A stretch of 64,000 nucleotides of DNA from Ilumatobacter sp. (GTDB lineage Bacteria; Actinomycetota; Acidimicrobiia; Acidimicrobiales; Ilumatobacteraceae). The translations under genes were made by a program, and so were the position numbers. Numbering within the stretch: the first letter of the stretch is position 1; the number at the start of each line of letters is the position of its first letter. Of this stretch, positions 20,044 through 31,829 are shown one piece after another. Where the stretch lies: NCBI RefSeq assembly GCF_030065885.1, contig NZ_JASJCS010000003.1, forward strand, positions 1-64,000, read 5' to 3'. Below the pieces are notes generated by a model. The model saw only the letters and a program-made list of their open reading frames with translations, was not told where the DNA came from and did no database searches.

Positions 20044-20915
20044 TCAGTCGCGGCCGTTCAGGCCGAGCACGTCGATCGCGTTCTGCTTCATGATCAGCGG
20101 GCGGACCTCCGGCTTGATCTCGAGGTCGTCGAAGCTCGCGATCCACCGGTCGGGTGAGATCACCGGGTAGTCCGATCCGAACAGCACCTTCCGGCGCAGC
20201 GGACCGTTCGCGGCGCGGACGAGCTGCGCCGGGAAGTACTTGGGCAGCCAGCCGGACAGATCGATGTAGACGTTCGCCTTGTGGGTCGCCATCGAGATCG
20301 CAGCGTCCTGCCACGGCACCGACGGGTGGGCGAGGATGACGGTGAGCGTGGGGAAGTCGGCGGCGACGTCGTCGAGGAGCATCGGGTCGCTGTAGCGCAG
20401 CTTGATGCCCCGGCCGCCCGGCAGGCCGGCGCCGATGCCGGTCTGGCCGGTGTGGAACACGGTCGGCGCACCGGCCTCGGCGATCGCTTCGTAGATGGGG
20501 TAGTAGCGCTCGTCGTTCGGCTCGAACGCCTGCAGGCTCGGGTGGAACTTGAAGCCCTTCGCACCGTGTGCGACGAGTGATCGCACCCGGGCCGCAGCGT
20601 CGTCGGCGAGCGGGTCGACCGAGCCGAACGGGATGAGGATGTCGTCGTGCCGGGCCACGAGATCGATGATCTCCTCGCTCGACAGGGCGGGATGCCCCAG
20701 CGCCGTGGTGGCGTCGACGGTGAAGACGACGGCGCCGATCTGCCGCTCGCGGTAGTACGCGGCGAGGTCGGCGACGGTCGGCGTCCGGTTGTCGTCGCCC
20801 TTGAAGTACTTCGCCGACGCGTCGAGCAGCTCCTGATCGAGCGCGCAACACCCCTGCGAGTCCTGCTCGACGTGCACGTGGGTGTCGATGGCGACCAGTG
20901 CGTCGGGGTCGAAGC

Positions 20916-20919
<4 letters not shown>
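20044..20919 (-). CDS. amidohydrolase_2 family hydrolase/decarboxylase
   Basis: IDTHVHVEQ, GAKGFKFHPSLQAFEPND, ILAHPSVPW, VLFGSDYPVISPDRW. Confidence 0.85.
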
Positions 20920-23145
<2,226 letters not shown>

Positions 23146-23165
23146 GCTGTCTCCTGGTCGGCGGG

Positions 23166-24356
<1,191 letters not shown>

Positions 24357-24360
24357 TCAC

Positions 24361-24382
24361 TGTCGACAAGATTGTCGACAAT
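24361..24382. promoter_or_regulatory. double-palindrome operator TGTCGACA-AGAT-TGTCGACA(AT), putative GntR-FCD site
   Basis: In the divergent pobA/ligJ intergenic region; 19/20 bp shared with 28851-28870. Confidence 0.75.
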
Positions 24383-24445
24383 CCGGTACCTTACTCGGGG
24401 CACCGACCCCTGCGTCAACGGGCGGTGCCGACGGAGGGACGTCAC

Positions 24446-25456
24446 GTGCACCGGATCATCGATTGCCACGGCCACTACACCACCACACCGCCGGGCGTGG
24501 CTGCGTGGCGTGACGCACAGAAGGCCGCCGTGGCCGCCGACGCGGCGTTCGTGGGCGAGAAGGGCGCCCTGGCGGTCACCGACGACGAGATCCGCGAGAG
24601 CCTGGAGTCGGCACAGCTCGCGTTCCAGCGCGAACGAGGGTCCGACCTGACGATCTTCTCGCCGCGGGCGTCGTGGATGGCGCACCACATCGGCAACGAG
24701 CACACGTCCCGGTTCTGGACCGAGCACCAGAACGAACTGATCCGCCGCGTCTGCGACCTGTACCCGGACAACTTCGCACCCGCCTGCCAGCTGCCGCAGT
24801 CGCCCGGTGCGTCGATCGACGGGTCGGTCCATGAGCTCCGGCGCTGCATCGACGAGATGGGCTTCATCGGCTGCAACGTCAACCCCGACCCGAGTGGCGG
24901 CTTCTGGACCGGGCCGCCGCTGTTCGACCGATACTGGTGGCCGCTGTGGGAAGCGATGATCGAGCTCGACGTTCCTGCGATGATCCACGTGTCCGCGGCC
25001 TGCAACCGGAGCTTCCACACCACGGGTTCGCACTACCTCGGTGCCGACACGACCGCCTTCATGCAGGCGCTGGCGTCCGGGTTCATGGCCGACTTCCCGG
25101 GTCTCCGGTGGATCATTCCGCACGGCGGTGGTGCCGTGCCGTACCACTGGGGTCGCTTCACCGGCATGGCCGCCGACCAGGGATGGGACTTCGATGCGCT
25201 GCTCGACCACATCTGGTTCGACACGTGCGTGTACCACCAGCCCGGCATCGACCTGCTGCTCGACGTGGTGCCCACCGAGAACGTGCTGTTCGCCTCCGAG
25301 ATGGTCGGCGCGGTGCGTGGCGTCAACCCCGACACGGGTCGACACTACGACGACACCAAGGTGTACCTCGACGCTTCGTCGCTCGACGACGACGGCCGAC
25401 GGCTCGTCTTCGAAGAGAACGCCCGCAAGGTCTTCCCGAGATTGGAGCTGCCATGA
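24446..25456 (+). CDS. ligJ: amidohydrolase, probable 4-oxalomesaconate hydratase
   Basis: IIDCHGHYTTTPP, GFIGCNVNPDPSGGFWTGPPLFDRYWWPLWEAM, WIIPHGGGAVPYHWGRF; next to ligK. Confidence 0.88.
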   Translation: MHRIIDCHGHYTTTPPGVAAWRDAQKAAVAADAAFVGEKGALAVTDDEIRESLESAQLAFQRERGSDLTIFSPRASWMAHHIGNEHTSRFWTEHQNELIRRVCDLYPDNFAPACQLPQSPGASIDGSVHELRRCIDEMGFIGCNVNPDPSGGFWTGPPLFDRYWWPLWEAMIELDVPAMIHVSAACNRSFHTTGSHYLGADTTAFMQALASGFMADFPGLRWIIPHGGGAVPYHWGRFTGMAADQGWDFDALLDHIWFDTCVYHQPGIDLLLDVVPTENVLFASEMVGAVRGVNPDTGRHYDDTKVYLDASSLDDDGRRLVFEENARKVFPRLELP

Positions 25457-26160
25457 ACCAGCCTTCCCACGGCCGCCACGTGGTGGTCACCGAGATCGAC
25501 CGGGCCGGCATCGCGACCGTCGACGGGCTTGCGTCGATGGGCACGGCGACGGTGCACGAGGCGATCGGGCGGCGCGGGTTCCTCGGCGCCGAGCTGCGCC
25601 CGATCCAGCAGGACGTGCGGGTCGGCGGCTCGGCGGTCACGGTGTCGAGCCACCCCGGCGACAACATGATGATCCACGCCGCGGTCGAGGTCTGCCGGCC
25701 GGGCGACGTCCTCGTCGTGACGACCACCGCACCGTCGACGCACGGCATGTTCGGCGAGCTGCTGGCGACGTCGCTGATGACGCGAGGCGTTCGAGGTCTC
25801 GTCATCGACGCCGGCGTGCGCGACACGTCCGAGCTGCGCGACATGGGCTTCCCGGTCTGGACGCGCCACGTGTCGTGCCAGGGGACGGTCAAGGCGACGC
25901 CGGGTTCGGTCAACGTGCCGGTATCGATCGGTGGGGTCGTCATCGAGCCGGGCGACGTGGTGTGCGCCGACGACGACGGCGTCGTGGTCGTGTCGCTCGG
26001 CGAGGCCGAGTGGGCGCTTGCGCAGTCGCAGGCCCGGCTCGACAAGGAGGCGGCAACCCGCGCCCGGCTCGATGCCGGTGAGCTGGGCCTCGACTTCTAC
26101 GGCCTGCGCGACGAGCTCGCCGACCTCGGCGTCGAGTACGTCGACCGCCTCGACCCCTGA
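25453..26160 (+). CDS. ligK: 4-carboxy-4-hydroxy-2-oxoadipate aldolase/oxaloacetate decarboxylase (LigK/ProA/RraA-like)
   Basis: HPGDNMMIHAAVEVCRPGDVLVV, RGLVIDAGVRDTSELRDMGFPVW. Confidence 0.9.
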   Translation: MNQPSHGRHVVVTEIDRAGIATVDGLASMGTATVHEAIGRRGFLGAELRPIQQDVRVGGSAVTVSSHPGDNMMIHAAVEVCRPGDVLVVTTTAPSTHGMFGELLATSLMTRGVRGLVIDAGVRDTSELRDMGFPVWTRHVSCQGTVKATPGSVNVPVSIGGVVIEPGDVVCADDDGVVVVSLGEAEWALAQSQARLDKEAATRARLDAGELGLDFYGLRDELADLGVEYVDRLDP

Positions 26161-26163
26161 CAC

Positions 26164-26194
26164 GTCGCGAGTTGTGTCTGACGCAACTCGCGAC
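26164..26194. terminator. 31-nt intergenic palindrome (copy B) between the convergent ligK and gntR stop codons; possible bidirectional terminator
   Basis: GTCGCGAGTTGTGTCTGACGCAACTCGCGAC; 26/31 identical to copy A with compensatory changes. Confidence 0.7.
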
Positions 26195-26851
26195 TCAGGT
26201 GGGGCGGCGGGCGTCGCGCCAGCGGTGCAACACCTCGATCACCGACTGCAGGTGGTCGCGCATCGCAGCAGCTGCGGCGTGCTCGTCTCCGGCGACCACC
26301 GCTTCGACGATCGATGCGTGCTGCCCGAGCGACTCGCCGGGGCGCCCCGGCATCAGCGCGAGTCGATACTGATGATGTGCAGCGCGGTTGCGCAGGTTCG
26401 CGACGAGCTGACTCGCGATCGTGTGCCCACTCATCTCCCGCAGGCGGCGGTGGAGCAGGGCGTTGAGCTCGGAGTAGTCGCCGTCGCGATCCTCGGCGAC
26501 CGCGGCGCGCATGTCGTCGACGATGCCGCGTAGCTCATCGCGCTCGTCGCTGGTGGCGTGATGCGCGGCCTGCGCTGCGATCAAGCCTTCGAGCGCGGCC
26601 CGGGCCTCGGTGATCTGGATCGCCTCCTCGATCGAGATCCGACGGACCGTTGCGCCCCGGTTCGCCTCCCGTTCGACCAGCCCCTCCGACGTCAGCTCGA
26701 CGAGGGCCGACCGCACGGCGGCCCGCCCGCACCGGTACAGCTCGGCCAGTGGGACCTCGAGCAGCCGGTCGCCCGGCTCGAAGCGACCGGTGAGGATGTC
26801 CTGCCGGAGCTCGTCGGTCACGGAGCCTGTGGCCATGTCACGAGAAGTCAT
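26195..26851 (-). CDS. GntR-family transcriptional regulator, FCD subfamily
   Basis: VTDELRQDILTGRFEPGDRLLEVPLAELYRCGRAAVRSALVELTSEGLVE wHTH; C-terminal FCD helices. Confidence 0.9.
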   Translation of the reverse strand: MTSRDMATGSVTDELRQDILTGRFEPGDRLLEVPLAELYRCGRAAVRSALVELTSEGLVEREANRGATVRRISIEEAIQITEARAALEGLIAAQAAHHATSDERDELRGIVDDMRAAVAEDRDGDYSELNALLHRRLREMSGHTIASQLVANLRNRAAHHQYRLALMPGRPGESLGQHASIVEAVVAGDEHAAAAAMRDHLQSVIEVLHRWRDARRPT

Positions 26852-27746
26852 ACAGCACCTGCGGGTTGTCGACCAGGATCCGATCCCTGCTGGCCTGATC
26901 GGGAGCGAACGCCGCGAGGAGGTCGAGCAGCCGGCCCTCGTCGGGCATGTCGACCAGGTTCGGGTGCGGCCAGTCGGTTCCCCAAAGCACACGATCCGGG
27001 GCGCACTCGACCAGGGCGCGCCCGAACGGCACCACGTCGTCGTACGGCGCGATGCGTCCTTCGGTCAGACGCTCGGCGCAGGAGACCTTCACCCAGCACC
27101 GCTCGTCGGACGCCAGCCGTTCGAGCAGGCGCTGGAACGGCTCCTGGTCGACGCCGTCGGCGGCGGGTACTCGCGCCATGTGGTCGATCACATAGGGCAC
27201 GGGCATCGCGTCGAGCAGCCCCGAGTACGTGCCGAAGTCCCTCGCGTCGAGGTGGAGCACCACGTGCCAGCGCAGCGCCGCGACGCGATGGACGAGGTCC
27301 CGGAACTCGTCGAGGTCCGGGGCGCCGCCGAGATGGGCCACGAAGTTGAAGCGGATGCCGCGGACCTGATGCTCGTGCAGCTCGGCGAGGTCGTCGTCGG
27401 TGAACGACGGGTCGATCATGGCGACGCCCGCGTAGCGGCCGGCGCCGCGCTCGATCGCATCGAGCATCGCCGAGTTGTCGGCACCGTGGCAGCTGGCCTG
27501 CACGAACACCGCTCGCTCCAATCCGAGCCGGCGCTGCAGGCGCTCGAAGTCGTCGATCCCGGAGTCGGGCGGCGTGTACGTCCGGGTCGGCGAGAAGGGG
27601 AACCGCTCGGCGGGGCCGAAGATGTGGCAGTGGGCGTCGCACGCGAGAGCCGGCGGGCGGACCGCCGCGGGCGGCGAGGCTTCGGCAATCGGCCCGGGCA
27701 CGGTCCGTTCGAGGGGGAAGTCGTGCGGCGGATTGCGAGGAGCCAC
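26838..27746 (-). CDS. ligI: 2-pyrone-4,6-dicarboxylate hydrolase
   Basis: ACDAHCHIFGPAERFPFSPTRTYTPPDS, FVQASCHGADN, VLWGTDWPHPN. Confidence 0.92.
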   Translation of the reverse strand: MAPRNPPHDFPLERTVPGPIAEASPPAAVRPPALACDAHCHIFGPAERFPFSPTRTYTPPDSGIDDFERLQRRLGLERAVFVQASCHGADNSAMLDAIERGAGRYAGVAMIDPSFTDDDLAELHEHQVRGIRFNFVAHLGGAPDLDEFRDLVHRVAALRWHVVLHLDARDFGTYSGLLDAMPVPYVIDHMARVPAADGVDQEPFQRLLERLASDERCWVKVSCAERLTEGRIAPYDDVVPFGRALVECAPDRVLWGTDWPHPNLVDMPDEGRLLDLLAAFAPDQASRDRILVDNPQVLYDFS

Positions 27747-27749
27747 CGC

Positions 27750-28832
27750 TCAACGCTCCGTGTCGACCCGCGGGAACACCGTGCCGTCCATCAGCTTGCG
27801 GGCGGTGCGGATGATCCCGGCTCGCGAGACCTGGACGCCGCCGTCGGCCAGCGCGTCGACCTCGACGACGGCGTCGAAACAGCCGGTCGGATGCTCGAGC
27901 CGCACGACGTCGCCCCCGGGCGCGGTCGCGCAGGCGTGGGCGGGTGAGCCCTCGAGGAGGGCCGCCGTCGCGACCGACACCGCGCCGAGCACGCCGATCG
28001 CGTCGTGGCATCGATGGGGGATGAACGTGCGGGTCGAGAGATGGCCGCCGGCGCTCGGCGGCGAGACGAGCGTCAGCTTGGGCACGGTGGTCTCGCGCAC
28101 GTCGCCGAGACCCATCAGCTCGCCGGCCTTCAGCCGGATCGCCTCCAGCGCAGCGCGGAGGTCGGCGTCCTGTTCGAGCTCGGCGCACGTCTCGTCGCCC
28201 GACACGCCGAGCGAGTCGGCGCGCAGGACCGCGACGGGCATCCCGTTGTCGATCAGCGTGCACGCGGTGCCCTCGACCGTGTCGACGACGTTGCCGGTCG
28301 GCAGGAGCGCTCCCGTGCTCCCACCGGCGAGCCCCTCGAAGTCGAGGTGGATCGCGGCGGCCGTGCCCGGCACGCCGGAGATCGCGGTCGCGCCGCCGTA
28401 GACCGGCGCGCCGTCGAGCACGGCGAAGCGAGCGGTTGCGATCGAGTCGGTGTTCAGCATCCTGATCCGGACCGTGCACTCGCCGTGCTCGGGGCCCGTG
28501 AGCAGGCCGCGTTCGAGCGCGAACGGGCCCACGCCGGCCAGGACGTTGCCGCAGTTCTGGCGGTCGGACACGACGTCGTCGGCGACGCCGACCTGCAGGA
28601 AGAGGTAGTCGACGTCGGCGGCGTCGTCGCTCGCCGACGAGACGATGGCGACCTTGGAGGTGAGCGGGTGCGCCCCACCGATGCCGTCGATCTGACGGGC
28701 GTCGGGGGAGCCCATGACCCGCCGGAGGAGCGAGTCGCGAGCGTCGGGATCCCTCGGCAGGTCGTCGCGAAGGAAGTAGGCGCCCTTGGACGAGCCGCCA
28801 CGGAGGATCATGCACGGGATGCCGTCGCTCAC
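27750..28832 (-). CDS. ligU: PrpF-family isomerase, probable 4-oxalomesaconate tautomerase (LigU/GalD-like)
   Basis: IPCMILRGGSSKGAYFLRDDLP, QIDGIGGAHPLTSKVAIV, CGNVLAGVGPFALE, HRCHDAIGVLGAVSVATA; probable GTG start at 28832. Confidence 0.85.
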   Translation of the reverse strand: MSDGIPCMILRGGSSKGAYFLRDDLPRDPDARDSLLRRVMGSPDARQIDGIGGAHPLTSKVAIVSSASDDAADVDYLFLQVGVADDVVSDRQNCGNVLAGVGPFALERGLLTGPEHGECTVRIRMLNTDSIATARFAVLDGAPVYGGATAISGVPGTAAAIHLDFEGLAGGSTGALLPTGNVVDTVEGTACTLIDNGMPVAVLRADSLGVSGDETCAELEQDADLRAALEAIRLKAGELMGLGDVRETTVPKLTLVSPPSAGGHLSTRTFIPHRCHDAIGVLGAVSVATAALLEGSPAHACATAPGGDVVRLEHPTGCFDAVVEVDALADGGVQVSRAGIIRTARKLMDGTVFPRVDTER

Positions 28833-28850
28833 CGAAGGCAGTCTGCCAAA

Positions 28851-28870
28851 TGTTGACAAGATTGTCGACA
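28851..28870. promoter_or_regulatory. double-palindrome operator TGTTGACA-AGAT-TGTCGACA, second copy
   Basis: In the divergent ligU/LLM intergenic region; 19/20 bp identical to 24361-24380. Confidence 0.75.
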
Positions 28871-28901
28871 GAGCCGGGCTCGTCGATCAGACTGGTCGGG
28901 C

Positions 28902-29738
28902 ATGGGACGACACGCCATCAAGACGCCGCCACACCACGCCCCGTGGGCCGACTTCCTCGACGTGTGGCGTGAGGCCGACGGCATCCCGATCTTCGAATCG
29001 GCGTGGACCTGGGATCACTTCTATCCGCTCGCCGAGCCGTTCGACGGCCCCAACCTCGAAGGCTGGACGATGCTCGGTGCGCTGGCGCAGGCGACGTCGC
29101 GGATCCGCATCGGCGCGATGGTCAACGGCATGCACCACCGGCACCCCGCCGTGACCGCCAACATGGCGGCGACGCTCGACCACATCTCCGGCGGGCGGTT
29201 CGAGCTCGGCATCGGCGCCGGCTGGAACGAGATGGAATCGAGCGCGTACGGCATCGAGCTCGGCACGCTCAAGCAGCGGTCGGACCGCTTCGAGGAGGGG
29301 GTCCAGGTCATCGAGTCGTTGCTCACGAGCCACACGACCACCTTCGAGGGGGAGTGGTACCGCCTGACCGACGCGTGGTGCGAGCCGAAGCCGGTCCAGG
29401 AGCGGATCCCCATCGTCGTCGGGGGCAAGGGTCGCCGCCGCACGCTCCGGACCGCAGCCCGGTTCGCGGATCAGTGGGACATGACCTTCCCGGCGAGCCC
29501 CGCCGAGTGGGTCGAGCTCGACGCCGTGCTCTGCGGTCACTGCGAGGCCGTCGGTCGCGACCCGGCGCAGATCACCCGATCGGTGCACCTGGCGTTCGAC
29601 GAGGAGCGCTCGATGCAGGCGCACGCCGAGGAGGCGGCAGGCTTCTTCGAGGTCGGCGTCGACGTCGTCGTCTGGTCGATGCGCGGCGCCGTCGATCCGG
29701 CTCGCCTCGAGCCGCTTGCGATCGCAGTGGCGATGTAG
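28902..29738 (+). CDS. LLM-class (F420-dependent-type) oxidoreductase
   Basis: IFESAWTWDHFYPL, HISGGRFELGIGAGWNEMESSAYGIELGTLKQRSDRFEEGVQVI, IPIVVGGKG. Confidence 0.9.
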   Translation: MGRHAIKTPPHHAPWADFLDVWREADGIPIFESAWTWDHFYPLAEPFDGPNLEGWTMLGALAQATSRIRIGAMVNGMHHRHPAVTANMAATLDHISGGRFELGIGAGWNEMESSAYGIELGTLKQRSDRFEEGVQVIESLLTSHTTTFEGEWYRLTDAWCEPKPVQERIPIVVGGKGRRRTLRTAARFADQWDMTFPASPAEWVELDAVLCGHCEAVGRDPAQITRSVHLAFDEERSMQAHAEEAAGFFEVGVDVVVWSMRGAVDPARLEPLAIAVAM

Positions 29739-29864
29739 CGGAGGGGCCGACCCGCTGACCTCGGCCGACTCGTGACGCCGGTGCGCCGGTGACCTCTGAG
29801 GCGGCGAGCTCGCGGGTGAGCGCGTAACGTTCGGTCCCGGACGTCGTCACGGATCGGGGGACCC

Positions 29865-31781
29865 ATGACCGAGCTCGCCACCACGCCCACCACCGCGACC
29901 CATCCGCTCGACCCGTTGTCGGCGGACGAGATCACCGCCGCTATGGCCGTGTTGCGCGATGGTCGGGAGCTGCCGCCTCGGCTCCGTATCACGTCGATCG
30001 CCCTGGAGGAGCCGGCGAAGTCGATCGTCAGAGCCTTCAGGTCCGGCGACCCGATCGAGCGGGTCGCCCGCATCGTCTGCTACGACCGTGACACCCGGAC
30101 GACAGCGGTTGCGCTGGTCTCGATCACGAACGGAGCGGTCACGTCCTGGGAGGAGATCGCCGGCGTGCAGCCGCACCTCATGCTCGAGGAGTTCTTCATG
30201 CTCGAGGACATCCTCAAGGCCGACGAGCGCTACGTCGCCGCGCTCGCCACACGAGGCGTCACCGATCTCGACAAGGTCCAGGCCGACCCGTGGCCGGCCG
30301 GCAACTTCGGGAGCGACGGCGAGTGGCAGGGCCGTCGTGTCTGTCGGGCCGTCAGCTACGTCCGCGATCGACCCGACGACAACGGCTACGCACACCCGAT
30401 CGAGAACTTCGTCGCGATCGTCGACTTCGACGCCGGCGAGGTGCTCGAGCTGATCGAGGGCGACATCGTGCCGGTGCCCGAGCCGCACGGCCGCTACGAC
30501 GTCGAGGCGGCGACCGAGGGCGGTGGGTCGCTGCGCACACCGGCGCCGCTCGACATCACGCAACCCGACGGGCCGGGCTTCACGCTCGACGGCCAGCTGC
30601 TGACGTGGGAGCGGTGGTCGATGCGAGTCTCGGTCGCCCCGATCGAGGGCCTCGTCCTCCACCAGATCACCTGGCACGACGACGACGGCCCGCGCCCGAT
30701 CCTCTACCGCGCCGCGCTGGGCGACATGGTCGTCCCGTACGGGTCGACGGCGACCAACCACTGGTGGAAGAACGCGTTCGACGCCGGCGAGATCGGGCTC
30801 GGGCAGCTGCTCAACAGCCTCGAGCTCGGCTGCGACTGCCTCGGTGAGATCCGCTACCTCGACAGCGTCTCGGTCGACCAGGAGGGCCAACCGTTCGCGC
30901 AGCAGAACACGGTGTGCATCCACGAGGAGGACTTCGGGATGCTCTGGAAGCACTGGGACTTCGCCAGCGACTCCACCGAGGTCCGCCGGTCTCGCCGGCT
31001 GGTGGTGAGCTCGATCGCCACGGTCGGCAACTACGAGTACGCCTTCTACTGGCACTTCTACCTCGACGGGAACATCGAACTGCTGATCAAGATGACCGGC
31101 ATCGTGCAGACCCAGGCGTTGGCAGACGGCGAGGAGCCGGTCGGCGCCACCCGCATCGGCCCGAACCTCGCCGCGCCCCATCACCAGCACATGTTCTGCG
31201 TCCGGCTCGACGTCGACGTCGACGGCGGGCCGAACACCGTCAGCGAGCTCGACGTCGTACCGGTCGAGGGCGACCACCCTCATGCGTTCGACACCGTCAC
31301 GACCACGCTCACGACCGAGCAGCAGGCCCAGCGGATCTCCGACGCCGGGGCCAGCCGGACGTGGCTGATCGAGAACCACGGCAAGCTGAACGCCCACGGA
31401 CAACCGGTCGCGTACAGACTGATGCCCGGGTACTCGCCGACGATGCTGGCGCAACCGGGCGCCGCGATCCGAGAGCGTGCCACGTTCGCCACGCAGAACC
31501 TGTGGGTCACCCCCTTCGACCCCGACGAACGTCATCCGGCCGGCGACTTCCCGGCGCGGCACCCCGGCGGCGACGGGTTGCCGAGGTGGACGGCAGCCGA
31601 CCGCTCGATCGAGGACACCGACATCGTGGTGTGGCACACGTTCGGCGCCACCCACATCGTGCGGCCCGAGGACTACCCGGTGATGCCGGTCGAGATGCTG
31701 GGCTTCATGCTGAAGCCGAACGGCTTCTTCGACCGCAACCCGGCCCTCGACCTCGCACCGAGCCCGAAGCACTGCGACTGA
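29865..31781 (+). CDS. copper-containing primary-amine oxidase
   Basis: TPQ-site motif VGNYEYAFYWHFYLDGNIE; PHHQHMFCVRLDVDVDG; VWHTFGATHIVRPEDYPVMP. Confidence 0.93.
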   Translation: MTELATTPTTATHPLDPLSADEITAAMAVLRDGRELPPRLRITSIALEEPAKSIVRAFRSGDPIERVARIVCYDRDTRTTAVALVSITNGAVTSWEEIAGVQPHLMLEEFFMLEDILKADERYVAALATRGVTDLDKVQADPWPAGNFGSDGEWQGRRVCRAVSYVRDRPDDNGYAHPIENFVAIVDFDAGEVLELIEGDIVPVPEPHGRYDVEAATEGGGSLRTPAPLDITQPDGPGFTLDGQLLTWERWSMRVSVAPIEGLVLHQITWHDDDGPRPILYRAALGDMVVPYGSTATNHWWKNAFDAGEIGLGQLLNSLELGCDCLGEIRYLDSVSVDQEGQPFAQQNTVCIHEEDFGMLWKHWDFASDSTEVRRSRRLVVSSIATVGNYEYAFYWHFYLDGNIELLIKMTGIVQTQALADGEEPVGATRIGPNLAAPHHQHMFCVRLDVDVDGGPNTVSELDVVPVEGDHPHAFDTVTTTLTTEQQAQRISDAGASRTWLIENHGKLNAHGQPVAYRLMPGYSPTMLAQPGAAIRERATFATQNLWVTPFDPDERHPAGDFPARHPGGDGLPRWTAADRSIEDTDIVVWHTFGATHIVRPEDYPVMPVEMLGFMLKPNGFFDRNPALDLAPSPKHCD

Positions 31782-31829
31782 AGGAGCGGTGGCGCGGCGA
31801 CAACCCGACTCCTGGACGCCCCGTCGGCC

